From Candidatus Binataceae bacterium (GTDB taxonomy: Bacteria; Desulfobacterota; Binatia; Binatales; Binataceae), in NCBI GenBank assembly GCA_030041155.1, contig JASHOJ010000029.1, positions 1 through 39,399 of the forward strand: a stretch of DNA of 39,399 bases, in the 5' to 3' direction. Position numbers and translations under genes: made by a program. Positions 8,311 through 16,526 of this stretch are shown here, piece by piece. The notes beneath the pieces were generated by a model. That model saw nothing but the letters and a program-made list of their open reading frames with translations. It was not told where the DNA came from and searched no databases. Numbering within the stretch: position 1 is the first letter of the stretch; every line of letters begins with the position of its first letter.

Positions 8311-9742
8311 TACGAATCGACTTGCCTGCGGAATTGGCAGGCCTCGGATGACCCGGCCGGGGCGCGGGAAAATCGCGAACTTTTGTCCAGTTGGCAAATG
8401 GTGGCGGCATTGAGCCAATCCATCCGTTTTCGGCGAATGGCTTGACTAGCACTGCTGCGATATGGCCGAGAAAGCGAATGATCCGGGGATAACGCGCCAG
8501 CCGCGCGAACATCCTCGCACCCGCGCGAGCGCGGTGCGCGTCATGTGGCCACGGTGGTGGCGCGGGTGACGATGTCTCCTTCCAGCGCAGATGCAGCAGG
8601 ATGCGCGGAATATCGATATGCACCGGGCACACATCCTTGCACGCGCCGCATAGTGTGGAAGCGAACGGCAGATAGGCGGTACTGGAGCCGATGAGGCTCG
8701 GGCTTACGATCGAACCGATCGGGCCTGGATAGGGCGAGCGGTAAGCATGGCCGCCGATATGCCGATAAACCGGGCACACGTTGAGGCACGCGCCGCACCG
8801 GATACACATCAGTGACTCGCGTAGGACCGGATCGGACAGCATCGCGCTTCTTCCGTTATCGATAATTACGACGTGCATCTCGCGCGGTCCGTCGAGGTCG
8901 CCGTCGGCGCGCGGTCCGCGCAGAAAATTCGTATAGGTCGTCAGCTTCTGTCCGGTCGCCGTGCGTGCAAGGATTTCTAAAAAGTGAGGAAGATCAGAAA
9001 GCTTGGGAATCACCTTCTCGATTCCCATCAGCGCCACGAACACCTCCGGAATGGTCGACGACATGCGGCCGTTGCCCTCGTTTTCGACCACCACCAGCGT
9101 GCCGGTTTCGGCGATCGCGAAATTAACGCCGGTGATGCCGAAATCGGCGCGAAGAAAACTTTCGCGGAGACGGGTTCGAGCCTCAGCCGTCAACTTTTCT
9201 GGTTCGGGCGTATATGAGACCCGGAATTTTTCGTGGAACAGTTCGCCAATATCTTCCTTGGAGAGATGAATTGCCGGAGTGATGATGTGCGAGGGCGGCT
9301 CGCCGCGAAGCTGGACAATGTATTCGCCGAGGTCGGTCTCCAGCACTTCAATTCCCGCCCGTTCCAGCGCGGGATTGAGCGCGATTTCCTCCGTGGTCAT
9401 CGACTTGCCCTTAACCACGTGACGCGCGCCGCACTGAGTGGCAAGTTTCACGATATATTCGCGCGCCTCGTCCGCACTGGCGGCGAAAAACACCTTGCAG
9501 TCATGATCGGTGAGCTTTTCGGTGAGCTCGACGATCAACTCGTCAAGCCGGCCGAGCGCGTTTTCCTTGATCGCGCGCGCGGTTGCGCGTTCGTTTTCGT
9601 AAGGTGTGAACTCGTCTCGCACCTCGGCGAAGTGCTCAAGATGGCGCGCGCTGGCACTTTCAAGTTTGCGCTGGAGCTCGTGGTCGGCCGCGCCGGCCTC
9701 GCTCGCCGCGAAGAAATCCGTCGCTTTGGGCGAAACAGCCAT
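8297..9742 (-). CDS. lutB: LutB-type Fe-S protein of lactate utilisation
   Basis: A 481-residue LutB subunit. The N-terminal two thirds are a LUD domain (GARHVVKGKSMTTEEIALN, FGITGVNFAIAETGTL). It is followed by a 4Fe-4S ferredoxin-like region with ligands in CIRCGACLNVCP (from Cys313) and CGACKDVCPVH, then a short C-terminal tail. It should pass electrons from lactate oxidation to a downstream acceptor. The length is normal for the family. The ATG at 9742 lies 21 bp after the SirB1-like stop. Gene order is B-C-A here instead of the common A-B-C. No LutR-type regulator or lactate permease is adjacent. Confidence 0.92.
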   Translation of the reverse strand: MAVSPKATDFFAASEAGAADHELQRKLESASARHLEHFAEVRDEFTPYENERATARAIKENALGRLDELIVELTEKLTDHDCKVFFAASADEAREYIVKLATQCGARHVVKGKSMTTEEIALNPALERAGIEVLETDLGEYIVQLRGEPPSHIITPAIHLSKEDIGELFHEKFRVSYTPEPEKLTAEARTRLRESFLRADFGITGVNFAIAETGTLVVVENEGNGRMSSTIPEVFVALMGIEKVIPKLSDLPHFLEILARTATGQKLTTYTNFLRGPRADGDLDGPREMHVVIIDNGRSAMLSDPVLRESLMCIRCGACLNVCPVYRHIGGHAYRSPYPGPIGSIVSPSLIGSSTAYLPFASTLCGACKDVCPVHIDIPRILLHLRWKETSSPAPPPWPHDAHRARAGARMFARLARYPRIIRFLGHIAAVLVKPFAENGWIGSMPPPFANWTKVRDFPAPRPGHPRPANSAGKSIRNGRS

Positions 9743-9763
9743 CTGTAACCAATTTGCCGCGCG

Positions 9764-10591
9764 CTAATTTATCAGCGCCACCTGCCGGACCAGCCGCAGG
9801 ATCGATTCGCGCGCGCCATCGGCGCCCGGATGCTCCGGCGCGAGCGACAAAAAGCATTGATAATCCTCGAGCGCGGCCTTGAAGCACTCTAATTGCTCGT
9901 AAAGCGCGGCGCGTTCGGCCAGTTCCTCGACCGCGCGCGGATCGAGCAGCAGAATTCTATCCAGAGCCGCCAGCGCGCGATCCCAATCGGAGCCGCTCAT
10001 GTAGATGCCTTTCAAGTTCCGCAGCAAACGGGTCAGGATGTGGCGCGGTCCCACCGGCTTCAGCATCGCCGGCACCAGCTCAACCGGCTGGCCGTAAATC
10101 TGCGCCAGGCGCGCGCGGATATCGCGCAGGCTCAGGATAGCGCCGCCATAAAACGGATCGATCACCAGTTCTCCGCGCTCATCGACTGCCTTGACCAGAA
10201 AGTGAGTCGGAAACGAAACGCCGAACAGGTTCAGTCCGAGCCTCCTGCCGATCTCGAGGTAAAGCACCGACAGCGTGATCGGGATTCCCTTGCGCCTTTC
10301 GATCACGTCGTTGAGAAAGGAATTGCGGGGATCGCTGAACTCGTCCCGATTTCCCTCGAACCCCTTCTGCTCGAACAGGAAATGCGAGAGCAACTGCACC
10401 TGCTCGACCGTGTTGCTTCCCGCGCGCACGATCGGTTCCGCCTCGCGGGCCAACTCGGAAATTCTATCGAGATAAAGCTTGACGTCGAGCGAAGGGTATT
10501 CTTCCTTCGCGATCAGAAGCGCACCGCGTATCAGCGGCACCGGCTCGCGCGAAGCAATGGAAACAAACTCGCGCCGCGCGGCGTCATTCAT
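9764..10591 (-). CDS. SirB1-like transglutaminase-fold protein with TPR tail
   Basis: A 275-residue UPF0162/SirB1 family protein. The transglutaminase-like core is seen at about residues 85-160: NDVIERRKGIPITLSVLYLE, GVSFPTHFLVK and ELVIDPFYGG. A C-terminal TPR-like segment follows (RALAALDRILLLDPRAVEE). Family members often lack a full protease triad, and the function is not well defined. It lies between queG (67 bp upstream) and lutB (21 bp downstream) on the same strand and is probably part of one transcript with them. In many genomes sirB1 neighbours prmC or kdsA, so this location is unusual. Confidence 0.85.
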   Translation of the reverse strand: MNDAARREFVSIASREPVPLIRGALLIAKEEYPSLDVKLYLDRISELAREAEPIVRAGSNTVEQVQLLSHFLFEQKGFEGNRDEFSDPRNSFLNDVIERRKGIPITLSVLYLEIGRRLGLNLFGVSFPTHFLVKAVDERGELVIDPFYGGAILSLRDIRARLAQIYGQPVELVPAMLKPVGPRHILTRLLRNLKGIYMSGSDWDRALAALDRILLLDPRAVEELAERAALYEQLECFKAALEDYQCFLSLAPEHPGADGARESILRLVRQVALIN

Positions 10592-10658
10592 AGCTGATTA
10601 CCATCCCGGTCGCTCCCCGCATCTGAGTTTCCAATCATCCCGCGGCTTTGACAAGCGC

Positions 10659-11786
10659 TCAGGCGGCGATTTCCGCGCGCGCGGCCTCGATTTCGTTGAC
10701 AACCGCCGCCTCCGGCTCGCGCCGCATCGCGAGCTCCAGTGCGGCGCGCGCGCCGGCGCCGCCGAGCCGTCCGAGCGCCCATGCCGCGTGCATTCGGACT
10801 AGCGCCTCCGGCTCGGCTTGCAGAGTTTGAACGAGCACCGGTACCCCATCGCGATTTCCGGTGTTGCCCACTACTACCGCGGCGTTGCGTAGAAGGCCGC
10901 GCCGCTTGGCGCGTTTCACTGCGCTCTTGCTGAAATGACGGCTGAACGCGGCATCATCGAGCGCGAGCAAGTCCGCAAGCCTGGGCATCGCGCGAAAGCC
11001 GTCGTCGGCTCCGATCGCATCCGCGGGCGAGCTGTTCCATGGGCACACGTCATTGCAGAGGTCGCAGCCGAAGACCCATTCGCCAATCTTAGGGCGCAGA
11101 TGCCGATCGATGGGACCGCGATGTTCGATTGTCAGGTACGAAATGCATGCGCGGGGTTCGATTTTGTAGCTGTCTTGCAGGGCGCTGGTCGGGCACGCGT
11201 CGAGGCATCGGCGGCACGTTCCGCAGTGATCGCGATATGGCGCGTCGCTCGGCGCAAGTTCAGCGTCGGTGAAGATCTCCGCCAGGAAAAAGTACGAGCC
11301 ATGATCGCGACTCAGAAGCATCGTGTTTTTGCCGAACCATCCAAGCCCCGAGCTTGAGGCCCATTCACGCTCGAATATTGGGCCGGTGTCGACATAAACG
11401 CGCGCGATCGTGCCGGCGCGGTTCGCCTCCAGCACGTTGGCGATCGCTTTTGCCGCCGCCAGGACATGGCGATGGTAGTCCTCGCCAAGAGCGTATGCGG
11501 CTATACGGCCGCGCATCTCAGCGCGCCAATCAAGGCGGGCTTGAGGAGCGACCGCATAAGGATAAGCTAGGCTGATGACCGAGCGAAGGCGCGAATCGAG
11601 CTGTCGGGGATCGAAGCGCCGCTCTGGCTCACGGGCCAGGTAGTCCATAGTTGAATGTCGGCCCTCGGCTATCCATTGATTGTAGAAGTTCTCGCGCGAG
11701 GTGAGCCGCCTGATACGCGCGAATCCAACCATCGCAAAGCCTCGCGCCCGCGCGGCGGCGCCGATAATCTGTTCCAAATTCCTCAT
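10659..11786 (-). CDS. queG: epoxyqueuosine reductase QueG
   Basis: A 375-residue enzyme that reduces epoxyqueuosine to queuosine in the anticodon of GUN tRNAs, the last step of queuosine synthesis; the family uses cobalamin and two 4Fe-4S clusters. The N-terminal half holds the cobalamin-binding reductase fold (IFEREWASSSGLGWFGKNTM). Cluster ligands are in CGTCRRCLDACPTSAL, RACISYLTIEHRG and FGCDLCNDVCPWN. A HEAT-like C-terminus follows (LVRMHAAWALGRLGG). The ATG at 11786 is in normal position. A TATAGT box at 11798-11803 (minus sense) is a possible -10 very close to the start. It is divergent from the Fe-S carrier gene and heads the sirB1-lutBCA run, whose products are also rich in Fe-S clusters. 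Confidence 0.92.
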   Translation of the reverse strand: MRNLEQIIGAAARARGFAMVGFARIRRLTSRENFYNQWIAEGRHSTMDYLAREPERRFDPRQLDSRLRSVISLAYPYAVAPQARLDWRAEMRGRIAAYALGEDYHRHVLAAAKAIANVLEANRAGTIARVYVDTGPIFEREWASSSGLGWFGKNTMLLSRDHGSYFFLAEIFTDAELAPSDAPYRDHCGTCRRCLDACPTSALQDSYKIEPRACISYLTIEHRGPIDRHLRPKIGEWVFGCDLCNDVCPWNSSPADAIGADDGFRAMPRLADLLALDDAAFSRHFSKSAVKRAKRRGLLRNAAVVVGNTGNRDGVPVLVQTLQAEPEALVRMHAAWALGRLGGAGARAALELAMRREPEAAVVNEIEAARAEIAA

Positions 11787-11836
11787 GGACTCTCAAAACT
11801 ATAGCATTCAGTGGGGTTTTCGACCGATCCGAATTG

Positions 11837-11853
11837 TGGAGTCATTGACTCCA
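11837..11853. promoter_or_regulatory. perfect 17-bp palindrome (operator candidate)
   Basis: TGGAGTCA, one base, TGACTCCA: an uninterrupted 8-1-8 inverted repeat. It covers the -35 box of the promoter for the Fe-S carrier gene and lies about 50 bp upstream of queG on the other strand. A regulator bound here would block the carrier gene and could also act on queG. It does not match the IscR type 1 consensus that I know. Confidence 0.55.
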
Positions 11854-11873
11854 GATTTAGCTCTTATTATGAT
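11845..11873 (+). promoter_or_regulatory. strong sigma70-type promoter
   Basis: TTGACT at 11845-11850, a 17-bp spacer and TATGAT at 11868-11873, followed by a start region near 11880. This is the closest match to the vegetative consensus that I found in the window. It would give a leader of about 45 bases before the Fe-S carrier ATG at 11924, including its GGAGGA ribosome site. The -35 box is inside the palindrome at 11837-11853. Confidence 0.7.
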
Positions 11874-11923
11874 TGTAACGGGTTGAGATTTCCCCTTCGT
11901 TGCCTGATTCCGGAGGATCGGCG

Positions 11924-12319
11924 ATGTCCCAAGAGGTGCGTGAAACTGCTGTCGTCGAAGCCGTAAGCCCTGATGCGGACAATTCGGCATTGCCGGACGT
12001 GATTCTGACGCCGAAAGCAATTGAAATGGTGCGCAAAATGGCAGCCAAAGAGGCGATCGGCGCTGACCAGGGGCTTCGCGTTGCGGTGGTTGGAGGGGGA
12101 TGCTCTGGATTTCAGTATCAGCTCAATTTCGATGCGCACAAGAAAGGCGATCGGATCGTGGAGTTCGACGGAGTGCGCGTCTTCGTTGACGATTTTTCGC
12201 TTCCGTACATCGCGGGAACCACGCTCGACTATGTCGAGGGCCTGCATGGCGCTGGTTTTCGCTTCGATAACCCGCGCGCCAACCGCACCTGCGGTTGCGG
12301 CTCCTCTTTCAGCGCCTGA
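11924..12319 (+). CDS. erpA: ErpA/IscA-type iron-sulfur cluster carrier
   Basis: A 131-residue A-type carrier that accepts Fe-S clusters from a scaffold and hands them to target enzymes. The three ligand cysteines are present in VGGGCSGFQYQL and in the C-terminal TCGCGSSFS. The ATG at 11924 follows GGAGGA by six bases; an in-frame TTG eight codons upstream would place that ribosome site inside the gene. The N-terminal extension of about 25 acidic residues before the fold is a little longer than usual. The gene is transcribed away from queG and the lut genes. I favour ErpA over IscA on sequence feel only. Confidence 0.88.
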   Translation: MSQEVRETAVVEAVSPDADNSALPDVILTPKAIEMVRKMAAKEAIGADQGLRVAVVGGGCSGFQYQLNFDAHKKGDRIVEFDGVRVFVDDFSLPYIAGTTLDYVEGLHGAGFRFDNPRANRTCGCGSSFSA

Positions 12320-12424
12320 CCGGCTCTGACCACCATTCATCGCGCCGCAGTTTGCATAGCGTCCGGGCCGTCAGGTCGTGGCCGTGGCGAGATGCGCGCC
12401 GGATTTTCGCGGACGGAGACGACA

Positions 12425-13171
12425 GTGAAGGACCTGCAGCGCAAGAGCATTATAATTACCGGCGCGACCCGCGGAATAGGCAGAGCGGTGGCGCTCGAGT
12501 GCGCGCGTCGCGGCGCAAATGTCGCTTTCAACTACGTGAAGAGCGAGTCGCAGGCCTCGGAAGTCAAAGCCGAGCTCGAAAGTCTGGGCGTAAAGGCGCT
12601 GGCCTTCAAATGCGACGTAGGCGATCTCAAATCAGCGCGCGAGATGGTGAATGCGGTAAAGAAGGAATTCGGCGCTATAGACGCCCTGGTGAACAACGCA
12701 GGCATCACGCGCGACAAGGTTCTTGTGATGATGAGCGAAGAAGATTGGAGCGAAGTGATTCGCGTCAACCTGACCGGCGCGTTTAATTTCGTCCGCGCCG
12801 CCGCGTTCATCATGATGAAGGCGAAGCGCGGCTCGATACTGAATATCACATCGGTCAGCGGACTCGTCGGACTGCCTGGCCAGGCGAACTATTCAGCCGC
12901 CAAAGCTGGGCTGGTCGGACTTACAAAGTCACTCGCGAAAGAAGTCGGACGCCTCGGCGTGCGCGCTAACGCTCTTGCGTTGGGATTTATTGAGACTGAC
13001 ATGACCAGCACGCTGCCCGCGGAAAACAAAGCCCAGGCGCTCGCGATGATTCCGCTCGGGCGTTTCGGCACGGTTGAGGATGTCGCGCCGATGGCGGCGT
13101 TTCTGCTCTCCGATGCCGCCTCCTACATCACGGGAGCTGTGATTAATCTCGATGGCGGGCTCGCGATGTGA
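12425..13171 (+). CDS. FabG-like 3-oxoacyl-ACP/acyl-CoA reductase (SDR)
   Basis: A 248-residue classical short-chain dehydrogenase, very likely an NADPH-dependent 3-oxoacyl-ACP reductase of fatty-acid synthesis or an acetoacetyl-CoA reductase feeding PHA. The cofactor motif TGATRGIG is near residue 13, NNAGITRD in the middle, catalytic Ser in NITSVSG, and Tyr/Lys in YSAAKAG. The C-terminal YITGAVINLDGGLAM is the usual FabG ending. The start is a GTG at 12425 behind a GGAGAC-type ribosome site, giving standard FabG length; an ATG or longer start would add a non-homologous tail. It is not in a fab cluster, so the symbol fabG is withheld. Confidence 0.88.
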   Translation: MKDLQRKSIIITGATRGIGRAVALECARRGANVAFNYVKSESQASEVKAELESLGVKALAFKCDVGDLKSAREMVNAVKKEFGAIDALVNNAGITRDKVLVMMSEEDWSEVIRVNLTGAFNFVRAAAFIMMKAKRGSILNITSVSGLVGLPGQANYSAAKAGLVGLTKSLAKEVGRLGVRANALALGFIETDMTSTLPAENKAQALAMIPLGRFGTVEDVAPMAAFLLSDAASYITGAVINLDGGLAM

Positions 13172-13189
13172 CGCTCTCGTGCTGGCGCT

Positions 13190-15331
13190 CTAATGCAGAT
13201 GACCCCAGTCGCGCGCGCAGGTCAGGATATCTATCTGATCGCCGCTTTCCACCGCATGCAGCTTTTCGGCGAATGATTTATCGATCGCGCGCGCGGTGGC
13301 GCCTTCGTGCGAAGGACGGCGCCATCGGTTGTACGCGTCAGGTCCTCCGTTGTAAGCCGCATAGGCAGAACGCGCGACGGAGGTCGAGTCGATCGGTGCC
13401 GATCTGGCGCGTGTCTTTGCAGCCGCGCTTCGCATCATCTTCATTAGAATCTGGGTGCCCGCACCGGCATTGTAGAGGACGTCCCACCTGAGCTTTTCGA
13501 GACTATAAAAGCCGCGCCATACGTGCTTGTTCACCTGCATCAGGCCGATATCTCCGGTCGAACTCTCAAGCCAAACCACCCGAGTTCCTTTGTCCACGAA
13601 CTGCCGCCAACAGCTTTCCTGCCACGCGGCGCTCGACACCAAGAGCTTGAATGTGGGCTGATAAGCGGAGGGCAAGTCAGCCTGCTGCATCTCGCGCGCG
13701 GCGGATAGCTGCAAAAGCTGGTTCATCGAGTCTCGATATCGCGAGGCGTTGGCCGAATCGACGACCACCCGTCTGAGCGTTTCCGCAACCTTGATCAGGC
13801 TGGGAGCCATGCCCGTGTCGGCATTCGCCGGCTCGGGTTCAAGCGGCCATAAGATGAGGCTCAGTAATCGATGCGATATTTCGAGCCGCGCGGACGGCGC
13901 CGCGCCGGCTGGATGAGCTATCGGCGGCGGCTTGGGCGCGGTCGGCATCATTGCCGCCGTGGGATTCGGACGCGTAGCGCTTGCGGGATTCGGGCTCGGC
14001 GATGGCGCAGCCGTTGGACTGGCAGTGGCACTTGAGGATGACGCGGTGGCGGAGGCCGCGGCCGCGCTCGCACCTGAAGCAGCTTCCGGCGGACTCGAAA
14101 GCGGTTCCGGCACATTGAACATCCGCTTCAGTTCTTCGTCTTCGCCAAACGTGAAGTTCAGAGGATCGCCCACGGTGCCGGGCGCCATGATCCGCGCAAG
14201 GCGCCGAAGATCGTCGGCAGACACGCGCATCCCGAGCGCGGGTGCGGCCTGATCGAGAGCGAACAGGGCGTCGCCCGCGGAAATGAATGACAGAAATTGC
14301 AGCGCTCGCGATCCGAGCTGTCCGCGCGCGGCGGCCTGATGCACCGCGTCACCCAGACGCTGCCAGGTTTCGAGAAAAAGGATCCGCACCGGATCGGGAC
14401 CGGATGCCGAAGGCGGCTGAGACATCGCGGCGACGAGCCGATATCGGCTGTCGAGCAGGATGTCGAGTAATTGTTGGCGGAACTGCTTGTCACCGACACT
14501 CGCTCCCAATTGCTTGATCGCGAACACCAGAAAAGCGTCCCACTGGTTAAGCTGCTCCTGAAAGGCTGCTATCTGCGCCGGCGTCGGCGAGGCCGGGGTG
14601 CCGGTCGCGACCGGGGGCGGGAACTCCGGCACCGTGATTATCATCGTGACCCTGAGTCCGCCAGGCAGCACTTCGACCTGCGGCTCGGCGCGAACGGTTG
14701 CTATAGCATCGCGAATTCTGCCAGCGACAATCGGCGTGGATGCTTCTTCCGCGAGCGCGCCGAGCTGCTGGATTGCGGGACTAAAGTCGTAGGTGAAAGT
14801 CTCGAGCTGCGGAATCAGATACCGCTTTATGAGGTCAAATCCCTGTCCTGCGATGAGCGTCTTCTGATGCTCCGGATTGTAGAGATCGAGATCGGTGATG
14901 CGCAGCTTGAGTTTCAGCTCCGGTGCAATGTACGGAGCGGTGCGCGCGCTTGCGATTCCGTTCCAGGAAATCGGACTAACGCATCGTCCGCCAATCCTGA
15001 CTCCCAGACCGAGGCTGCCGTCGGTTTCGAGGCGCAATTCGGGAATCGCGGGCGAGAATATCGGATTGTGGACCTCAAGAAACTGGCAGTCATTTGCGCC
15101 ATTCCACAAGATCGCCTGGCCGCCGGGCGCCGTGTACATCTGTGCTTTCAGCGCGGCGCCCAGGGTCAGGTAATCGATCGTGATCGGCACGCGAACTTCG
15201 GACGCGAGCGCCGCCGGAGATGGGGTGAGAATCGAGGCGGCGCCGAGCACGGCCACCGCCGCGATCACCCCGAGTGTTCTCGGTGCTACGCGGCACAAAG
15301 CTTTCAGCGCATGGATATCGACAGGCAACAA
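13190..15331 (-). CDS. large secreted lytic transglycosylase (SLT domain)
   Basis: A 713-residue periplasmic protein that probably cleaves peptidoglycan. A signal peptide spans about residues 1-43 (hydrophobic core GVIAAVAVLGAASIL, likely cut after ALA). A large N-terminal domain (about 45-400) with no family I recognise follows, then a Pro/Ala/Ser-rich linker of about 90 residues, then an SLT domain. The catalytic Glu572 is in AWQESCW, GLMQV follows, and AYNGGP has Asn661. The start is TTG at 15331 (or the next TTG), with AAGGAG nine bases upstream and no ATG available before the signal peptide. It ends 18 bp from the convergent FabG-like gene. Confidence 0.88.
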   Translation of the reverse strand: MLPVDIHALKALCRVAPRTLGVIAAVAVLGAASILTPSPAALASEVRVPITIDYLTLGAALKAQMYTAPGGQAILWNGANDCQFLEVHNPIFSPAIPELRLETDGSLGLGVRIGGRCVSPISWNGIASARTAPYIAPELKLKLRITDLDLYNPEHQKTLIAGQGFDLIKRYLIPQLETFTYDFSPAIQQLGALAEEASTPIVAGRIRDAIATVRAEPQVEVLPGGLRVTMIITVPEFPPPVATGTPASPTPAQIAAFQEQLNQWDAFLVFAIKQLGASVGDKQFRQQLLDILLDSRYRLVAAMSQPPSASGPDPVRILFLETWQRLGDAVHQAAARGQLGSRALQFLSFISAGDALFALDQAAPALGMRVSADDLRRLARIMAPGTVGDPLNFTFGEDEELKRMFNVPEPLSSPPEAASGASAAAASATASSSSATASPTAAPSPSPNPASATRPNPTAAMMPTAPKPPPIAHPAGAAPSARLEISHRLLSLILWPLEPEPANADTGMAPSLIKVAETLRRVVVDSANASRYRDSMNQLLQLSAAREMQQADLPSAYQPTFKLLVSSAAWQESCWRQFVDKGTRVVWLESSTGDIGLMQVNKHVWRGFYSLEKLRWDVLYNAGAGTQILMKMMRSAAAKTRARSAPIDSTSVARSAYAAYNGGPDAYNRWRRPSHEGATARAIDKSFAEKLHAVESGDQIDILTCARDWGHLH

Positions 15332-15407
15332 GGCGCTATTCTCCTTGCGGCGCCGCGGGTTCGCGGTTTCATGGCGGAGTCAACCATTACCGCATCCGCA
15401 ATCGCAC

Positions 15408-15436
15408 TTGAAAGGCCGATCTACCCTTACGATAAT
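15408..15436 (+). promoter_or_regulatory. promoter of the LeuA-like regulatory-domain gene
   Basis: TTGAAA at 15408-15413, a 17-bp spacer and GATAAT at 15431-15436. The expected start point is only about 7 bases before the ATG at 15450, so the leader would be very short. Confidence 0.5.
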
Positions 15437-15449
15437 TACAGGCAGGACC

Positions 15450-15965
15450 ATGAGTGCGGAACGGCAAAGTGATTTTTATGAAGCCGAAGCCCCGCAGGCC
15501 TCGCGCGAGCTTTTGGAGCTTCGCACCTCGCGTGACTACGAGGCTCCATTCGAGATTGTGCGGCGGCGGGTCATCGACGACCTGTTCGAGGGCAAATCGA
15601 CAATCGACGCGACCGTCGTCATCCGGATCGGCGCGGTCGAGGAAACCGAGGCGGCATCCGGAGTCGGCGTGGTCAACGCGCTCGACGTCGCGCTACGCAA
15701 GGCGTTGCTCAAGTATTTTCCCTTCCTCGAGCCGGTCCGCGTGACCGAGACCTATACTCACGCAAGCGGCGAATCGACCGAAGCGGAAGTCGTCTCGGTA
15801 AAGAAATTCTCTGACGGCCATCATTCCTGGACCACCTTGTCGAAATCGGTGAACACGGTCGAGGCGGGATGGAAATCGCTGCTCGACGGCTATGAGTGGC
15901 GCATCTACGTAGAGAATCTGAAGCTCACCCGGATCGGTGCGAATCCTCGTCTCTCGCGCCGTTAG
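15450..15965 (+). CDS. free-standing LeuA/CimA allosteric (dimerisation) domain protein
   Basis: A 171-residue protein that looks like the C-terminal regulatory domain of (R)-citramalate or 2-isopropylmalate synthase, without the catalytic TIM barrel. Family signs are ASGVGVVNALDVALRKAL, the central VRVTETYTHASGESTEAEV, and FSDGHHSWTTLS followed by NTVEAGWKSLLDGYEW. In the full enzymes this domain binds leucine or isoleucine for feedback inhibition. No HMGL-like catalytic domain lies upstream; the neighbour there is the divergent transglycosylase. The ATG at 15450 is preceded by AGGCAGGA. It may act in trans on a synthase encoded elsewhere, or sense an amino acid independently; both are inference. 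The DCC-family gene follows at 8 bp. Confidence 0.8.
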   Translation: MSAERQSDFYEAEAPQASRELLELRTSRDYEAPFEIVRRRVIDDLFEGKSTIDATVVIRIGAVEETEAASGVGVVNALDVALRKALLKYFPFLEPVRVTETYTHASGESTEAEVVSVKKFSDGHHSWTTLSKSVNTVEAGWKSLLDGYEWRIYVENLKLTRIGANPRLSRR

Positions 15966-15973
15966 ACAAACGA

Positions 15974-16411
15974 ATGCATCCCGAGCGCTCCGGCATCAGC
16001 GTAGGCAAAGCGCCGCCCGGTCGGCTCGCAATCCTGTACGATGGCTCCTGCGAGATGTGTCGCGCGAGCGTTCGCGGAGTGCGGCAGTTCGACAACTCCG
16101 GCGAGATCGTGCCGCTGGATTTGAACGACGCGGAAGCGCGCGCGCAGTTTCCTGATCTCAAGCTTGAGGCGTTGGTCGAAGAGTTGCACGCGGTCGATGA
16201 TCGCGGCCGGATCTATCGCGGTGCGCGCGCGGTAAACGAGATTCTGCGGTATCAGAGAGGCATCCGTGGACTTCTGGCCTACGCCTGGTATGTGCCGGGA
16301 TACGCGTGGTTGGCGGACCGGCAGTACAAGCGTATCGCCGCGACCAGATTTGAGCGCGACGAGCGCGGCCGGCTGAAAAACCCGTCCTCGCGCGCATCAT
16401 CTTCCCGCTGA
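15974..16411 (+). CDS. DCC-family (DUF393) thiol-disulfide oxidoreductase-like protein
   Basis: A 145-residue protein with the DUF393 signature YDGSCEMCRASV near residue 24 (DxxCxxC), followed by IVPLDLNDAEA and VDDRGRIYRGARAVNEI. The family is thought to carry a thioredoxin-like redox-active CxxC, but substrates are unknown. No ribosome site is obvious; it starts 8 bp after the LeuA-like gene stop and is probably translated by coupling. Confidence 0.85.
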   Translation: MHPERSGISVGKAPPGRLAILYDGSCEMCRASVRGVRQFDNSGEIVPLDLNDAEARAQFPDLKLEALVEELHAVDDRGRIYRGARAVNEILRYQRGIRGLLAYAWYVPGYAWLADRQYKRIAATRFERDERGRLKNPSSRASSSR

Positions 16412-16526
16412 AACAATTGCCTCCCGCCGAAGCTGATTGCGAACGCCAATAAGCGAATAACGCCAAGCGGCGGGATCCTCGTTGTCTCACCATTGGCAGG
16501 CGCGGTAAGCTCGAAATTCCACGTCG

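Noticed and set aside
14471..15472. 333-codon plus-strand open frame
   Set aside because: Antisense to the transglycosylase gene, Arg-rich, without a ribosome site or recognisable domain.
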